Shown here piece after piece: positions 11,580 to 23,949 of a stretch of 64,000 bases of DNA (position 1 is the first letter of the stretch; the number at the start of each line of letters is the position of its first letter). The stretch covers positions 9,678,516 through 9,742,515 of the forward strand of contig CM034233.1 in NCBI GenBank assembly GCA_019916065.1, in the 5' to 3' direction. Position numbers and translations under genes: made by a program. The DNA is from Vitellaria paradoxa. Its lineage: Eukaryota > Streptophyta > Magnoliopsida > Ericales > Sapotaceae. Under the pieces are notes generated by a model, which saw nothing but the letters and a program-made list of their open reading frames with translations, was not told the DNA's origin and ran no database searches.

Positions 11580-13270
11580 GAGAATCGAATTAAATTTTTG
11601 GCATTATTTTACTGTTAACCTTCTTTTGTGCACCTGTTGCACCGAATCGACTTGATATACAGCCCTAGACACCTTAATGGCGCTAATTCACCCCAAGAAC
11701 AATTGATCTGCAGTTCCAGGGCCCATTAAGATATGAAGTACGTCTTCAGGCCTATTTAATCTCCCCCCCCCCCCCCCTTCTTTTTTCTTTTGGGGGGGGG
11801 GTTGGTAAGCTGCTTAAAGAAAAAAAAATTGACTATTTTTGACTTACTATTTAAAAAAAATACTTACATTTGGCATTTTGTTATTAAATAGTTGAAAATT
11901 TCCATAAACGAGCCCATATTTGTTTCGTTGAACAATGTAAACGAAAATAAATTTTAAGAGAAAAAAAATTTGTAGTTATTTTATTAGTTTTCTTAAAATT
12001 TTTCAATTATATATATATATTTTTTAAGAAAATATGCAAGCTGGCAAATGCAATCCCAAATTAGAGTCTTTTGCCAAACAGTTGAAAAGTTTGTTGAAAT
12101 TGTCATATCCACGCACAGAGTAGGCAAATACAGAATCCATGAATAGCTTAAGTCCTGCAACCACCATAGCCACCCACTTGCAAAACTCTCCTCCCACCCA
12201 AAAAAAAAACAAAAAAAAACCTATACAATGCAAATAAAAAATACTGTAAAGAATTATGTGACTTAAATGTGGACCCTTTTTTAAAACAAAACGTATACTG
12301 AGCTGAAATTGATTTGCAAAATTAATACTACTATATTATTACAATAAAATAACTAATTGAAAAAATTAGTGTAAAAGTGAAAAAATTTAAATTTTTTTTT
12401 TAATTTTTTATAAATTTTTGTGAATTTTGATAAACATTAACCATTCAAACACCACCTATTTTGGTTGTGTTCTTTATAAATTTTTTGATAGAATATATTG
12501 GTCATTTATTTTTTGATAGCTTATTCTGTCCAAATTAATTTACACACATTTTAATTAATCTGAACCCTTTGATGATTATTAAAAAAAAAAACAATAATCA
12601 GCTGAATTATTTCTGATAATTATCACTTTATCTTATAGGGTCACTAAAACAACATTTGCTTGGTAATGTTATTGTTTTCGGAAAGTAGTTTCATTTCCCT
12701 CATCAAGTGCTATATTTCAAACAATTTTGGAAGGGAATTTGGGCCTCAGAATTTTATTTTCTCCCGCAGCAATCACAGGAAAAAAGATTAAAAATGGAAG
12801 CTTGGAAAGATTTGGCTAAGATTACACAAAACTAAAGTCGTGGCCCGATGCAGAAATTTATCTAGGCACAGCCAAGTCAGTTGAATCATACCCCCAAGGC
12901 TGGCACACGCAGGTTCGAACGCAATTTGGACTTCCTTATTGAATATTTGTATGATTTTCTTCATAAGAGTGGCAATTTATGTTTATACTCCATATGTCGT
13001 ACTTAGATTCATAATCATGTTCACGTATGCTTTAAATTTAAATATTCTAAAATTTAATGAATGTCTTAAATAATTCTATTTTAAAATCGAATCACAAATT
13101 AATATATCCATTGGATGTGTTGTGCCAGTGATTTTTCTTATAGTTTTGGGAGACAGCAAGAAGCAGACTGTTTCCAAGATGCACATTGAGCTCGAGATGT
13201 CAGCTCCTGTTCAAAGGTCTCTGCGACTGAGATTTACTCCCATTACAGCATTACAATGCGAAGATCAACT
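11580..13270. other. intergenic between CSA promoter and SVIP-like 3' region
   Basis: AT-rich DNA with a C run next to a G run (about 11763-11810), an AT run near 12009 and short ORFs without support. The only structured part is the SINE-like relic at about 12860-12945. Confidence 0.45.
12860..12945 (+). mobile_element. possible short tRNA-derived SINE relic
   Basis: A box A-like phrase (agccaagtcagttg, about 12870) is followed about 40 bases later by a box B-like phrase (aggttcgaacgc, about 12920), the layout of an internal Pol III promoter. There is no cloverleaf, so it is not a tRNA gene. No clear target duplication or tail was found. Confidence 0.3.
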
Positions 13271-13989
13271 AGATTTATTTGATGTTCCTACTATTTAATG
13301 TTAAGGAAATTGAACAAACCGAGCATTGGTATTTTTTTTCTCTCTCCCAACTCTGAATCTTGTTAATAATTGAACAACTTAGTATATTTACAGTACAGAT
13401 ACACCAAAACAAAGCTGTAGCGTTCACAAACTTCTTTTCTGCACAGAGATCACACAAGTGGAGGTTAAAAGAAATCACGAAACATAATTTCATAATCTTC
13501 AACCTTTTTCTGTTTGTATTAGACAATATTACATTCCAAGTAGACTTGGTCCACCTGGAGCAAAGAAGAATTTACACCAGGTATTATGACTGCTTGAGGA
13601 ACAGAGACCAGAGATTCAGAAGTTAAGGTTACTCCTCAAAGAAACAATGCACAGAGGTTAACAAAAACCGTGAGGGTTGCTGAGAGTTAGAAAATTAGAA
13701 TCATTAACATACCCTTCTCTACTATTTTGAACCCATCAAACAGAAATTTCAGTTGCAATCATGAACCATCCATCTGCAAAGATCTATTTTTTTTGTTGTT
13801 TTTTCTTTCTTTTTTTTTGGGGGGGGGGGGATTTACCAGCACCATTGAATCTTGGAGAAAAGATGATTTCCACATACCACTCAAGAATCAGAGATGCCAT
13901 AACATTAATTAATCAGCTAGTAAATGGTATATATACATATACATGAACTTACAATAAGTGGTTGCAGAGTAGAGTAAAAGCTGGATCAC

Positions 13990-16928
13990 TCATCCCATCT
14001 GCCACTGGATCCAAAGAATTACCAATAAAAATTAAAAATAATGTAAAAGTCCTGTGATCAATAGCAAAGGATTAGGAGGTAATAACATCATAACCAGGTA
14101 GCTCTCTGCGGAGCAGATCACAACGACTACAAACAATAGGGTATCCAAATGAATTACTTTAAAGTCATTATCTTCTCTAAAATAGAGAGAGATGAGTAAA
14201 AAAAAAAATCACATCAGCATCTCTACCAGGGATGTTAATTTTAATCCACCCTGATCCGATAGTTGCAGGTATTATTTAAATTTTATCAATAATGGGACAA
14301 GTTAGAGTATAAAAAGAAAATACCCGTCAAGTTCGAGGATGGTATGTGTAATGTACCTTATGGGAATTACCCGAACCCACCCTGATTATAGGGTATCCGA
14401 CAAGTATTACTTAATTACTGCCCAAATTACCACACCAATTACCCATTTATCAGGTATCCAGCGAGTATTATCCATCTAAATTACTCGATTACCCGCTCAA
14501 ATTATTGTATACCAAATTTTATTACCCGATTAACCATCTCATATTTAAAGAATACAGGTATTCAATTACCCAACAGGTTAGGGGATTGCAGCCAGTTAAA
14601 ATTTATCCGATGGGTTTGGTGAGAGTAGAGGTAATACTAGGCTCCAATTTGACCCATTGCCGTCCCTAATCTCTACCCACTCTCCTTTTTAGAGAATCTC
14701 TAGGGTGGCTCTGCAAACGTAGAAAGTCATTGCACATTCTCTATCATAGAAAATTACTAAAAGAAACTAATATAAAATGCTTTTGAATATAGAATCTCTA
14801 AAGACACTTTTTACTTTATTGTAGAGAATATCTTAAGAGAAGCTGACGTGGATGCTCATTAATAACATAAATTACTATAAATCAAACAATAGTAACATTA
14901 TTTCCTAAGCATACCTTAAGAACTGGTTCACCTTTCTTAGTATTTGCAGATTGCTTTGCAGTAGCTGCTAGCTGTGCTCGTGCGGCTTTTCCTGCAGCAG
15001 ACTGTTCAAATTGCTCTTGCCTGAAATTAAGGTCATAGATGATTGATTGCTTACCAATGTATTACAAAACATTCTTGTTTTTTATCCTTGCTATACATAA
15101 TTATAGAATGGATAAAACAATGCAACAGCTTCACATGCATACTTCAATATAATAACATTAATAATGGAAATGTTATTCTCACACAAAGCCACCCTTGACA
15201 CCTTTCTTGATACGAGCAAGCCACCCAGGACACCTTACAAGCTTACACGCTCTCTTTCATGGTATTGACAACAAGCAGCATTTTCAACATGAGCATAGTG
15301 CTTATGCATGACAAGCAACGTGGATGTGTTCAATATACAAGGTCCTGATGAGTGTAACAACAGATTGTGAAGAAAATAACTTGAAAATGAGTATCTAATT
15401 TACACAATCTTAACAAAACGTGAAATTGTTAATCCAACCACTCCATGAAGCTAGAAGCATCATATATTGAAGAACCAGAGAACTCTTCAAAACAGGTGGC
15501 CCAGATACAATCTCAAATTAAATCAATATTTTGGCAAAAGCCTCCCAACAAAATCCCCTATTGAGTTTCTGCACCAACTCATACACTCACCCAAAATAAA
15601 AGGTTCTCTACTCTTTGAAACACTATACCTATGGGATACAGATAGAGGGAGAAGATAAAATCTAGAATATTTCACAGACTATGTGATAGGAAGATTATAG
15701 CCCCATATGTTTAGTCATGCAAAACCCAAGTCTAAGATGAGGAAGCCATCAAACTCTCCAGTGCAGTTCTCCAATAGTTTCCTTCCATACTCATGGCAAT
15801 CTAAGACCACAGATAATACATAAAATCGGATATCAGAATGGCTTTTCAAAACCAATCAAATAATGGTTATATATATTCCACAGTTCATTCAGCCTCATAT
15901 CACCATATATAAATAACAATCCAAGAAATTCTCAACAAAATAAAAGGGTACTGAGGGGTATATTCACAGAAATGAAATCACTTCTCTTCCACAATCATTC
16001 AAAATAAATATCATCTCGTCATAATAAAGTATGCAAATGTGATAACAACTTTATAGAATTCCTATTGTTAAGAAGAAATCATAGGCCTAACTCAACCATG
16101 AAAACCTTCTGACAAGATGAGGGCTGTCCAAGGTTTTTATATGGATGGTAAAGACATGATATAAGTGATGTGTGGTGGGCCCATAACACATGTCCCAGGA
16201 TTGAACTAGAATTTGATACATGTTAGGAAGAAACCATGGGCTTTACTCAACCCTTAAATTGGGTTACAAGGTGAGGGTTGTCCAAAGTTATTATATGCAG
16301 AGTGTGTGAAACTTGAGAATTTGCTCATACCTAAAACTCTAAAACAATTCGTACGAGAGCGACGCAAATACTCCTTCCAATAGAACTTGGGAAAAAGTTA
16401 AAAAATAATGGTAATCCTGATAATTCTTTTCTTCTTGAAATTGCCGAATAATTCTTTGCTACTCCATCCCTTCTATACCAAATTGTCATAATACAGTGTT
16501 GGTTGTTGTGGCTCAAATCATTGAGTTTCGGATCTCAGAAAGACTTTTACATTAACCCTAACGGCCTTCAACTGCAACATAACCATATTTGCGAGGGAAA
16601 ATTCGAACAGAAGAGGCTAATCTACGGTTACGAGCGTCGCAAGAAAACAAATTGGACAATTCTAAGAATAAGCATATTGAAAAATTGAAGAATATGATAA
16701 TCAAAATAAGAGTATACGATCAGCGAATCGAGTATGAGAATGATGAGGCAATCGCATGTATAAGTAAATATATTTGAGTTGAGAATCAGAGGACAGAGAG
16801 AGAGAGAGAGAGAGAGATTACCTCTTCTGGGCTGCTTCGGCTGCTTTGTTTCGAGCTTCTAGAGAGGCCGCCAGCTCCTCTTCCTTTCTCCGTTGCTTGC
16901 CTCCATCGAAGCAACTAAAGCAACCCAT
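13990..16928 (-). CDS. small VCP/p97-interacting (SVIP)-like protein, 75 aa
   Basis: Three coding exons: 16822-16928, 14915-15020 and 13990-14004. The last is only 15 bases, coding WQMG plus stop. Splice sites are GT-AG and frames join exactly. The protein starts MGCFSCFDGG: Gly2 fits N-myristoylation and Cys3/Cys6 fit palmitoylation, so membrane attachment is likely. Residues 26-36 (RNKAAEAAQKR) match the VCP-interacting motif R-x5-AA-x2-R exactly; Arg36 is split by intron 1. The C-terminus GEPVLKWQMG parallels the GGLRWTVS end of animal SVIP, which has 77 residues. Animal SVIP is a membrane-anchored inhibitor of ER-associated degradation that binds p97. A Cdc48-adaptor role in the plant is inferred from the motif. 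The middle is a charged Ala-rich helix. It is easy to miss because no exon makes a long ORF. Confidence 0.85.
14227..14668. mobile_element. non-autonomous hAT element (442 bp) in SVIP-like intron 2
   Basis: The element begins CAGGGATG and ends CGTCCCTA, degenerate terminal inverted repeats of the Ac/hAT type. It is flanked by a perfect 8-base target duplication, atctctac, at 14219-14226 and 14669-14676. Eight-base duplications are the hallmark of hAT transposition. The interior is full of tandem variants of ttaccc and its complement (wobbling around tacccg/ttaccca), a subterminal-repeat style common in this superfamily. There is no coding sequence, so it depended on transposase from elsewhere. 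Confidence 0.85.
16795..16817. repeat. GA/CT repeat just inside SVIP-like intron 1
   Basis: The repeat starts about five bases after the exon 1 donor; in the transcript it reads CUCUCU directly behind the 5' splice site. It may bind polypyrimidine-binding proteins or GAGA factors; neither is shown by sequence. Confidence 0.85.
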
Positions 16929-16929
16929 C

Positions 16930-19860
16930 CCTCTCTGCGTCTCTCTCGTCTCCTTCCCTTCCCCCCCCCCCTCTCCCTCTGTGTTATTAATTCTGATTTT
17001 GACTTATTAGTCATCGTTTGGATTGTTTCACACGTGTGGTTTTCTTTCTCGTTCAAATCCTGACTGGTCACCCCAGGCGGACTTAGGCCTTGTTTGGAAC
17101 TGTGGAGCAATTTGTTAATCGGAACTTTTTTTTTTTACATTTTTATTTTTGTTTCTTCTTTTGTAAAAGTCAAAAATAAATTAAGAAAGTGTTTAATTAG
17201 TAAAAGCTTAGTAAAAAAATAATCAAAGTATAAAAATTTGATATAAAAATTATATGTGATAAAATTTTATTAAAAAAAATATAAAAAATATATAAAAATT
17301 AATAAATTTTAATTAATTTTGACCGCGTAAATTTTTTTTAAAATTTCGAGAAAGAGTGTGGATAAATAGAAATAAATTATCATTAAAAACGCATGAAAAA
17401 AAGTACAATGAAAAGACCATAAAAGTTGTTCATGATGCTGGGCCTCTCCAGCGCAAAAGTTGCTCGCAAGGATAGATACAAAATAAGAATGAGAACAGGC
17501 GCTCTAATTAACTGACAACTGCAGCAACCAACACCAAGTTTGGGCATTTATGTTTGGTTGATAAAAAAATATAAGGGAAATACAAATAATTAAAATAAAA
17601 TTAATATATAATAAAATTTAATTAAAACTTTTGATAACTTACAGTTGCAGAAGTAAGAAATATTCAACCAATCACTTTAAATTTAAATAAAAATATTAAT
17701 TAAATAGAATTTAGTTCAATTTTAATTCAATTTAAAAAAATGACATTACCATACCATTTGACAACTATAGACTCATTTAGCAAATAAGTATTTTTCTCTA
17801 CAAATTAAGATATTACGAGATAAGAATTAAATATTATTAACTGAGCGTTTATACTAAACGTGAAATGTTTTAAAAGAATAAATCATGCATAGTGAACTTA
17901 ATTCTATACAAATAGAGAGTTACGAGTATTAAAAAATAATACCCGCGACCTTATTATGGTTATTCAGGCCATTAAAAAGTAATATTCAGAACCCCTTGAG
18001 ATCGGATTCAAGACTTTTCTAAAAGAAGATTTAAGTCTGACTAGTAAAATTTAGACGCGCATTTGAGGCCTACAGTAATGCATCACGGGCCGAAGTTTTA
18101 CATACGGTGCCTGTATCCGAACAGTTAAATTGAATTAATCATCCCCATCCGTGCCATATTGCTTGTTTTTCTCGTGAGCATCCCCAGTTCATTTATGCAA
18201 AGAAGTTGAATCGTTCTAATCGAAAGCAATGAGGGAACTTTGAGACACGTTGTTTGACAATTGCCAGGCATTCTTAATTTGACATATATGCTGCATGTCA
18301 AACGCGTTAATTAGTAATCTATCACCCACATTGTGTTCAAGCGTTCCCATGAATATGTATGACTTCCATAAGCTCAACAATTAATCCTCTCGCATTAATA
18401 TTGATGGGGTTTACTTAATCACAATCTTTTTTTTTTTTTTGGGTTTAAGTCACTTGATCATAATTTAAAATTCAACTTCAAGGAGAGTCAATTACCAAAA
18501 AAAAAAAAACTTCAAGGAGAGTCATTTCTTTGTAATTATTCTCACATGCTAATTAACTGGTGGAAAAAATATGTAAAAAGGCTCTCCATATCATGACAAG
18601 CTAAAATTGGTTAGCTGGATGATTAATTAACTGACATAAGGGATAGACGAAAGAGTTTGTCACTGGACTATTCTGACTTGATTGGAGGAAACACTCAATG
18701 TTATGACTAGTTAAAATTGATTAGTCAGATGGGTGCTCATGATTGACTTGGGGTCGGTGTGTAAGGAAGCGTGCTGTCAACTCGAAGGGTTTGCTATTTT
18801 TATAAAGCCTGAAGGTCTACAGGAAAATTCCCCCCATTATCAAAAAAAAAAAAAAAAAAAAAAACTTTGCTTTGGACATGACACCCTAACTTCGATCTAG
18901 TGTTTTTTTTTTTAACTTCTAGCTCTCTCTGTTTCGCACCCTTAATTTTTCTTATTTTGTGTGAGATAAATCATCATCAAAATGATCATCATGATCTATA
19001 AAGATTGACCATTTTAAAATCACAGTCATATCACTATTTTATACGTATCAGACTAAACCATTCATGTACATACCGTAATCCTTATTGGATATGCCATCTC
19101 AAGGATTTAAATATTTGTTGATCATTAAATTTTTATTAAAATATGTAATTAAAACAAACATATACATATAATTAAATAGTCAAAACTTTTAAAATTGTAG
19201 CCCCCTATATTTCTTATTTTGTAATATTTTCTATTGAATAAGTGAACTAGTATTTTTATGTAATTTTTTTGTATTCTGTGTAGTTTATATTTTTATTTTT
19301 CTTAAAATCTTATATGTATATCTATATGTATACTGTGACTGTATCTAAGATCCATTATTCTTATAACGTAATAAATCTTATTATTCTTATATCATTATAA
19401 ATCTTAAACATTAAATTGAGGTAGTCATGGTTCTAAGAGTAGAATGCATTGTATAGTCTATATCAAAGTAATTAAGATTGGAAAGGAAAGAAAGGATTTG
19501 AAAGGGACATTTATTGCAACTAACATGAAGGACATGTGATAAGTCTAATTAATGAAGGTGTAATGGAATTGCAGGCATATAACAAAATTAACAACTATAT
19601 ACACAATTCGAAGCTGTAACTCCACATGGGTTACGTTAATCTAACATAGTTCATCCCATATTATAATTTACATCGATGAACACAAATCAATGAAGAGATT
19701 CAAACTCCCCTCCCAAGACTCCCAAACTCAAAACACACCCAACAAAACTTTGTACATGCACACACACAAAAACCTTAATCGCCGACTAATCACAAAGAAT
19801 CAAAGAAGGAAAAGTAATTAATTCACAAGAAATAATTAAAAAAAAAAAAAAGGATCATCA
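16930..19860. other. intergenic, no gene seen
   Basis: The first 100 bases are the CT-rich leader and promoter of the SVIP-like gene, including a C run near 16963. Beyond that is AT-rich DNA with A and T homopolymers (for example 18841-18863). Short similar phrases recur at 18590-18730 (agctaaaattggttag / agttaaaattgattag), suggesting a small local duplication. No RNA gene or coding frame was found. Confidence 0.45.
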
Positions 19861-19863
19861 TCT

Positions 19864-20652
19864 TTAAAAGCTTTTCCGATGACCACGTTGTCGAGGCGAG
19901 AATTCATTCGCAGCTCCGGTGATAACGCTGGTCGGAGAAGACGAACCACCATGGACAATCTTCCTCTCACTAGCCCTTCTTAAATATTCTTTCTTCTTCC
20001 TCGGCTTAGTTTTCACTTGATTTGAACTCCCTGATCCTTTGATGGTGGGGACTAAGTACCACCCAATAGAAGTACAGATTATAGCAAAGGATCGCCCAAA
20101 CACGGCCAAGAACAACAAGATCAATATCATCGCCGCAGGTAAGTAATAACTCGGCTTCCACATATCCATAATCTTGGGGAAATTATTCCACAAACAGCTC
20201 TTCTCCTTCTTCTCAGTCTTCTGATCGTCACCCAATTCGTTTCTTGACTTTTCGAGGACTTCATTTGTCTGAGACTCAACCTTGTACTTGTCCTTCTCGT
20301 CGTGATGATAAGTAGTAGCAGTGGTGGTATGATCGTTGTTTTTCTCCTTCTGCTGTTTATGATCTCTGACCTTCACAACAATTGGCTTGACCTCGTCCAA
20401 GTTCGAGAACTGGAAACGAACGAAGGAGATTTCATCTGATCCCATTTCGTTGTAAATCTTCTGCCTCTTGTCTTCAAGCTCCGCTAGAAGTGCAGAGAAC
20501 TTGTCCAGACCGCGATTCGCATATGGGTTCTTGTCTTTCTTCCTTGGCTTATTCCTTGGGGTTGAACACGGGCTACCGTGAAGCTCTTGATCATCATCTT
20601 CTTCTTGCTGATGATGGAATGTGCCGCTGCCGCAAATGAATGGTTTGATCAT
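19864..20652 (-). CDS. ZCF37-like plant-specific protein with one membrane segment
   Basis: A single-exon gene of 262 codons. The N-terminus (IKPFICGSGTFHH) and the block NPYANRGLDKFSALLAELED (42-61, followed by KRQKIY to 67) are the signature of the plant ZCF37 family of unknown biochemistry. Residues about 80-160 are hydrophilic, rich in Lys, Glu and His, and probably disordered. A hydrophobic stretch at about 169-201 (YYLPAAMILILLFLAVFGRS and on to WYLVP) could form one transmembrane or hairpin segment, followed by a basic Ser-rich tail. The start codon is the only ATG before the conserved N-terminal block. A TATA box lies about 70 bases upstream. The gene looks intact. The family assignment is from the conserved blocks; the function is unknown. 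Confidence 0.85.
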   Translation of the reverse strand: MIKPFICGSGTFHHQQEEDDDQELHGSPCSTPRNKPRKKDKNPYANRGLDKFSALLAELEDKRQKIYNEMGSDEISFVRFQFSNLDEVKPIVVKVRDHKQQKEKNNDHTTTATTYHHDEKDKYKVESQTNEVLEKSRNELGDDQKTEKKEKSCLWNNFPKIMDMWKPSYYLPAAMILILLFLAVFGRSFAIICTSIGWYLVPTIKGSGSSNQVKTKPRKKKEYLRRASERKIVHGGSSSPTSVITGAANEFSPRQRGHRKSF

Positions 20653-20718
20653 CTGAGAATTTTTGAACTTCTGATAAAATTAAGACTTTGGTTTGGGATG
20701 GGTTTTGAAGTACCGGGT

Positions 20719-20730
20719 GTATATATATAG
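20719..20730 (-). promoter_or_regulatory. TATA box of the ZCF37-like gene
   Basis: On the minus strand the sequence reads ctatatatatac, 67-78 bases before the ATG at 20652. The position fits a TATA box about 30 bases before a short 5' leader. The transcription start itself is not visible. Confidence 0.6.
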
Positions 20731-20969
20731 TTTGATTTTGATTGAATCAGACATGTAGAGACAAGTTGTCATTTGAGGATCTTTTCTCAAGACTCGATCT
20801 AATTAAGTAGGAATAGTCAAATCAGAGGCTTGAAAAAACAAAGATCCCTTGGAAGCTTCTGCAAATGTTTGACTTTGTCTTGGGGTTGGGGTTTATCATG
20901 TGACATATTAAATGTGTTCAAATTTTGAAATATTCCAAGAAATTGAAAATTAATTAATTGGTACTTAGA

Positions 20970-21590
20970 TTGGGAGATTTTCACTCGGAAGATGGTAGTT
21001 GAATTGGTCCAATCTCTATCGCTTTTTTGTCATATTACAACAAATTGGTAAGGTGCACATCTTCTATTTATTATATATGGGAGGTAAATTATTATCACTT
21101 CTAGATGGATGTATAATTTGGAAATTGTAGAATGTACATATATATATATATATATAACTTGTATTTTATATATCCGTATGTGGTGGATTGAATTATCTGT
21201 GTTTTCGGGTCTCTGCTATCACTTTTTTGTTTTATTACAAACTAATTGATAGGGCACACATGCTTGTACATCTTCTATTTATCAAGGGAGTTAAATTACT
21301 ATAATTTCTAGATGAATATATAAGCGGCGTTTGAAGGAATAAAAAATGATATAAAATGAGATAATTTGAGATAATTTACGGATTTATAATTCATGCAATG
21401 AGATAAAAAGTGAATAACTTTTAAAGACTTTTAAAAATTTTCAGAATTTTTTAACTTTTTTAGTGCGCCAAACGCACTCATAATTTATAAAGTATCATTT
21501 ACTTAAGAGTTGTAGAAAATGTGTATATACATATAATTTATATTTTATCCGTATGTGGTGGATTGGATTATCTGTGTTTTTGGGGTGGAG
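20970..21590 (+). repeat. local duplication, one copy interrupted by a MITE
   Basis: Phrases recur in order: catcttctatttat followed by ggga(g)gtaaatta (21058, 21269), ttctagatg(g/a)at(g/a)tata (21099, 21307), ttgtagaa(tg/aatg)t (21125, 21507) and cgtatgtggtggattg (21175, 21551). The pattern is an old tandem duplication of about 200-370 bases whose second copy was split by the MITE at 21324-21480. Confidence 0.6.
21324..21480. mobile_element. small MITE with TAA target duplication
   Basis: A 157-base element starting gcggcgtttgaagg and ending gcgccaaacgcactca, flanked by taa at 21321-21323 and 21481-21483. It is AT-rich and non-coding, with internal ataaaatgagataat phrases shared with MITEs at 36106, 45785 and 54481. 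Three-base T/A duplications suggest a Tourist/PIF-Harbinger-like family; that class is inferred. Confidence 0.6.
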
Positions 21591-21599
21591 TTTAAAGTG

Positions 21600-23640
21600 G
21601 TAACCCAGTATAGTTGACCCATGATATTTGAAAAAATTAATGGGGTTTTAAATTATTTTTTAAAATTAGTTTAAAACTATATTTTAAGCTAGCAAGCAAA
21701 GCACAAGTTGGACATAGAGGACATATAATCTGTTCTACTTAAACTCAGAAGGGTCTTGACATCACCTCACATCTTTCTCTATTTTTATAACTAATTTTAA
21801 TTCAAAAATTAATAAAAGGCATGCAAATTAAGGTTTATGATTACAGTGAGTTTTAGACCTAATTAAATGTTTGATGAGGAGCCATCAATCATAATAATTG
21901 GGTTATTGTATGATGCATGGCCAAACACCATTAGACATGAACCCTTAATTGAATGGCAATTGCTTTAAAATCCATGCAGGCAAATGACTATATTTTAGTG
22001 CGTGGCTGGTATTATTGTCAAAGAGTTAAAAGGCACGACTTAGGCTCCATTAAAAACAAAAAACAAAAAAAAGGGACTTGCGCTCTGTTTGGAAGTGAAA
22101 TTTTTAGTACAAACTTTTTTAATAAAAGTTGATAGGTGAATTTTTTTATGTGTTTGGTAAAATTTAAAAAAAAAAAAAAACTTACGCTCTATTTGGAAGT
22201 AAGATTTTTAGTGATTTTTAGTATGTAAGTTTTGTATAAAAGTTGGTAGGTTGAATTTTTTAAGTGTTTGGTAAAATAAATATAAACTTTTAGCAAATTT
22301 TGAAAATTTTTAGGTGATTGGTAAAACAAATAAAAATTTTAATAACTTTTAAGATGAGTTAAAATAAAACGACCATTACATCCGCACTAACTCACTAAAT
22401 GTGATGTTTTGGCAAACTTTCTTTTTTTTTTTTTTTTAATTTTTGAAAGGTATGTTTTGACAAATTTGCAACTTAACGAAAGTAGCAGAACTTAATTGTT
22501 GTTTCTCCAAACACCTAAAACACTTAATGTTACTCCTTTTTTTTTGGCTCATTTTTGCTCCTCCAAATGATGCCTGAGATGGGATATTTATGCATACGTG
22601 TTTTCAATGGGTATTAATTTATTATTTAAAAATATATAAATGTATATAAAATAAAAATATTTACATATAAGTATTTTTAGATATATATAAAAATAAAATT
22701 AATTATTTAACAATTATCTATTCATTTCCTTCTATTTTTTTGTAATCCAACTAAAGATAAATAAATAATTTAATTCCCTTTTCTTTATTTTTATTTTTCC
22801 ATTACAAATCTAAATCCCAAAAACGTCATAATATTGTCAAATTATGAATTCCGGATGGAGAATTTATGCCAGCATTATTATGCAATTTGACTTGACTTGA
22901 CGGGTTTAAATAAAAGAAAACAAAACAAAAAATGGAATTTGTTTGAGTGAAAATATATATATATATATAACGTAATTATTATATTAATCAAATCTCAGAT
23001 TAGAAAAGATGACACCAACAAACAATAATACAGCATTAGGATAACAGCCAAGATGGACTTGGCAATTGGCATTCATTTTCAATAAACTAAACAACCACAA
23101 CGTGTCATGATCTTCCACGTACTCCGCACATCTACTATATTTTGGAATAAGTTTTCAATAAAACATCATCAATAATAGAAATTAAGGGATTAGGCGAGTA
23201 ATGACGTTTACAGAAGTTGAATTTTCTAATGTTTTTGTGTAGAATTATTGTCATTGACAGCAGCATGTTAGCTTGGAGTGTAGCTCAAGAATCCTGTGAC
23301 CATAAGAGATACATATCACAAATTAATGACAAAGTCAATACATACATACATATATATATATTTTGTTGGGATAACTTAATATATATTATTGGACCTATTT
23401 TCTAATAGTTTAAACTTTTAAGATAATTGGTTACCTAATATGATAAGAGAGCTCTAGTTCCAGAAAGTTAAGGGTTTGAAACTTGTTATCCCCCGTGCAC
23501 CTCGTTTAATTTTGTTTGCATGTTTCTACTCCACGTGTAAATTGGGGTTGTATGTAAGTAAAAGTGTTGAAATAACTTGGTTACATTGTTGGGTCTATTT
23601 TCTAATAATTTAAACTTTTGGAACAATTGGTGGCTTCACA
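21600..23640. other. intergenic, no gene seen
   Basis: AT-rich DNA. Around 22078-22330 the phrase (g)cgctct(g/a)tttggaagt plus ataaaagttg(a/g)taggt recurs, indicating degenerate or tandem MITE-like copies. A TA run is at 22952-22969. The ORF at 23217-23405 has no recognisable product. Confidence 0.4.
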
Positions 23641-23667
23641 CACACATATAAATTTGTTTACATTCTT

Positions 23668-23929
23668 CTGGGATCGGGAAGAAGCCCGTAACCGCTACGT
23701 ATGGGTGCGCACTGGGTGAAACCCGCCCCGTGGTCCTAACCAGCAAAAAATCACGAGGAGGTAAACCAACCTAGGCAAGCCCTGGCTGATCGGTTTAGCC
23801 GAGAAGGCTGTTAGATGGCCCTCCACAATTAGAGGAAGAACTGCCCCCAAGAAGAGTCGAACCTGAGACCTATTGGTTCCATGCCCTTCAGCTCGCCATT
23901 CGAACCAACTCGACTACCTCTTTCGGAAC
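23668..23929 (-). mobile_element. tRNA-derived SINE (Au-like), complete with target duplication
   Basis: Read on the minus strand, the element has a box A (tagtcgagttgg) and a box B (ggttcgactc) at its 5' end, then a body containing tttacctcctcgtgatttt and gcgggtttcacccagtgcgc. It is flanked by a perfect 18-base duplication aaatttgtttacattctt (23650-23667 and 23930-23947). The body resembles plant Au-type SINEs. A second copy is at 52114-52321. The perfect duplication means a fairly recent insertion. Confidence 0.85.
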
Positions 23930-23949
23930 AAATTTGTTTACATTCTTGT

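Noticed and set aside
12860..12945. tRNA gene suggested by box A and box B phrases
   Set aside because: No acceptor or anticodon stems can be formed, so at most a SINE relic.
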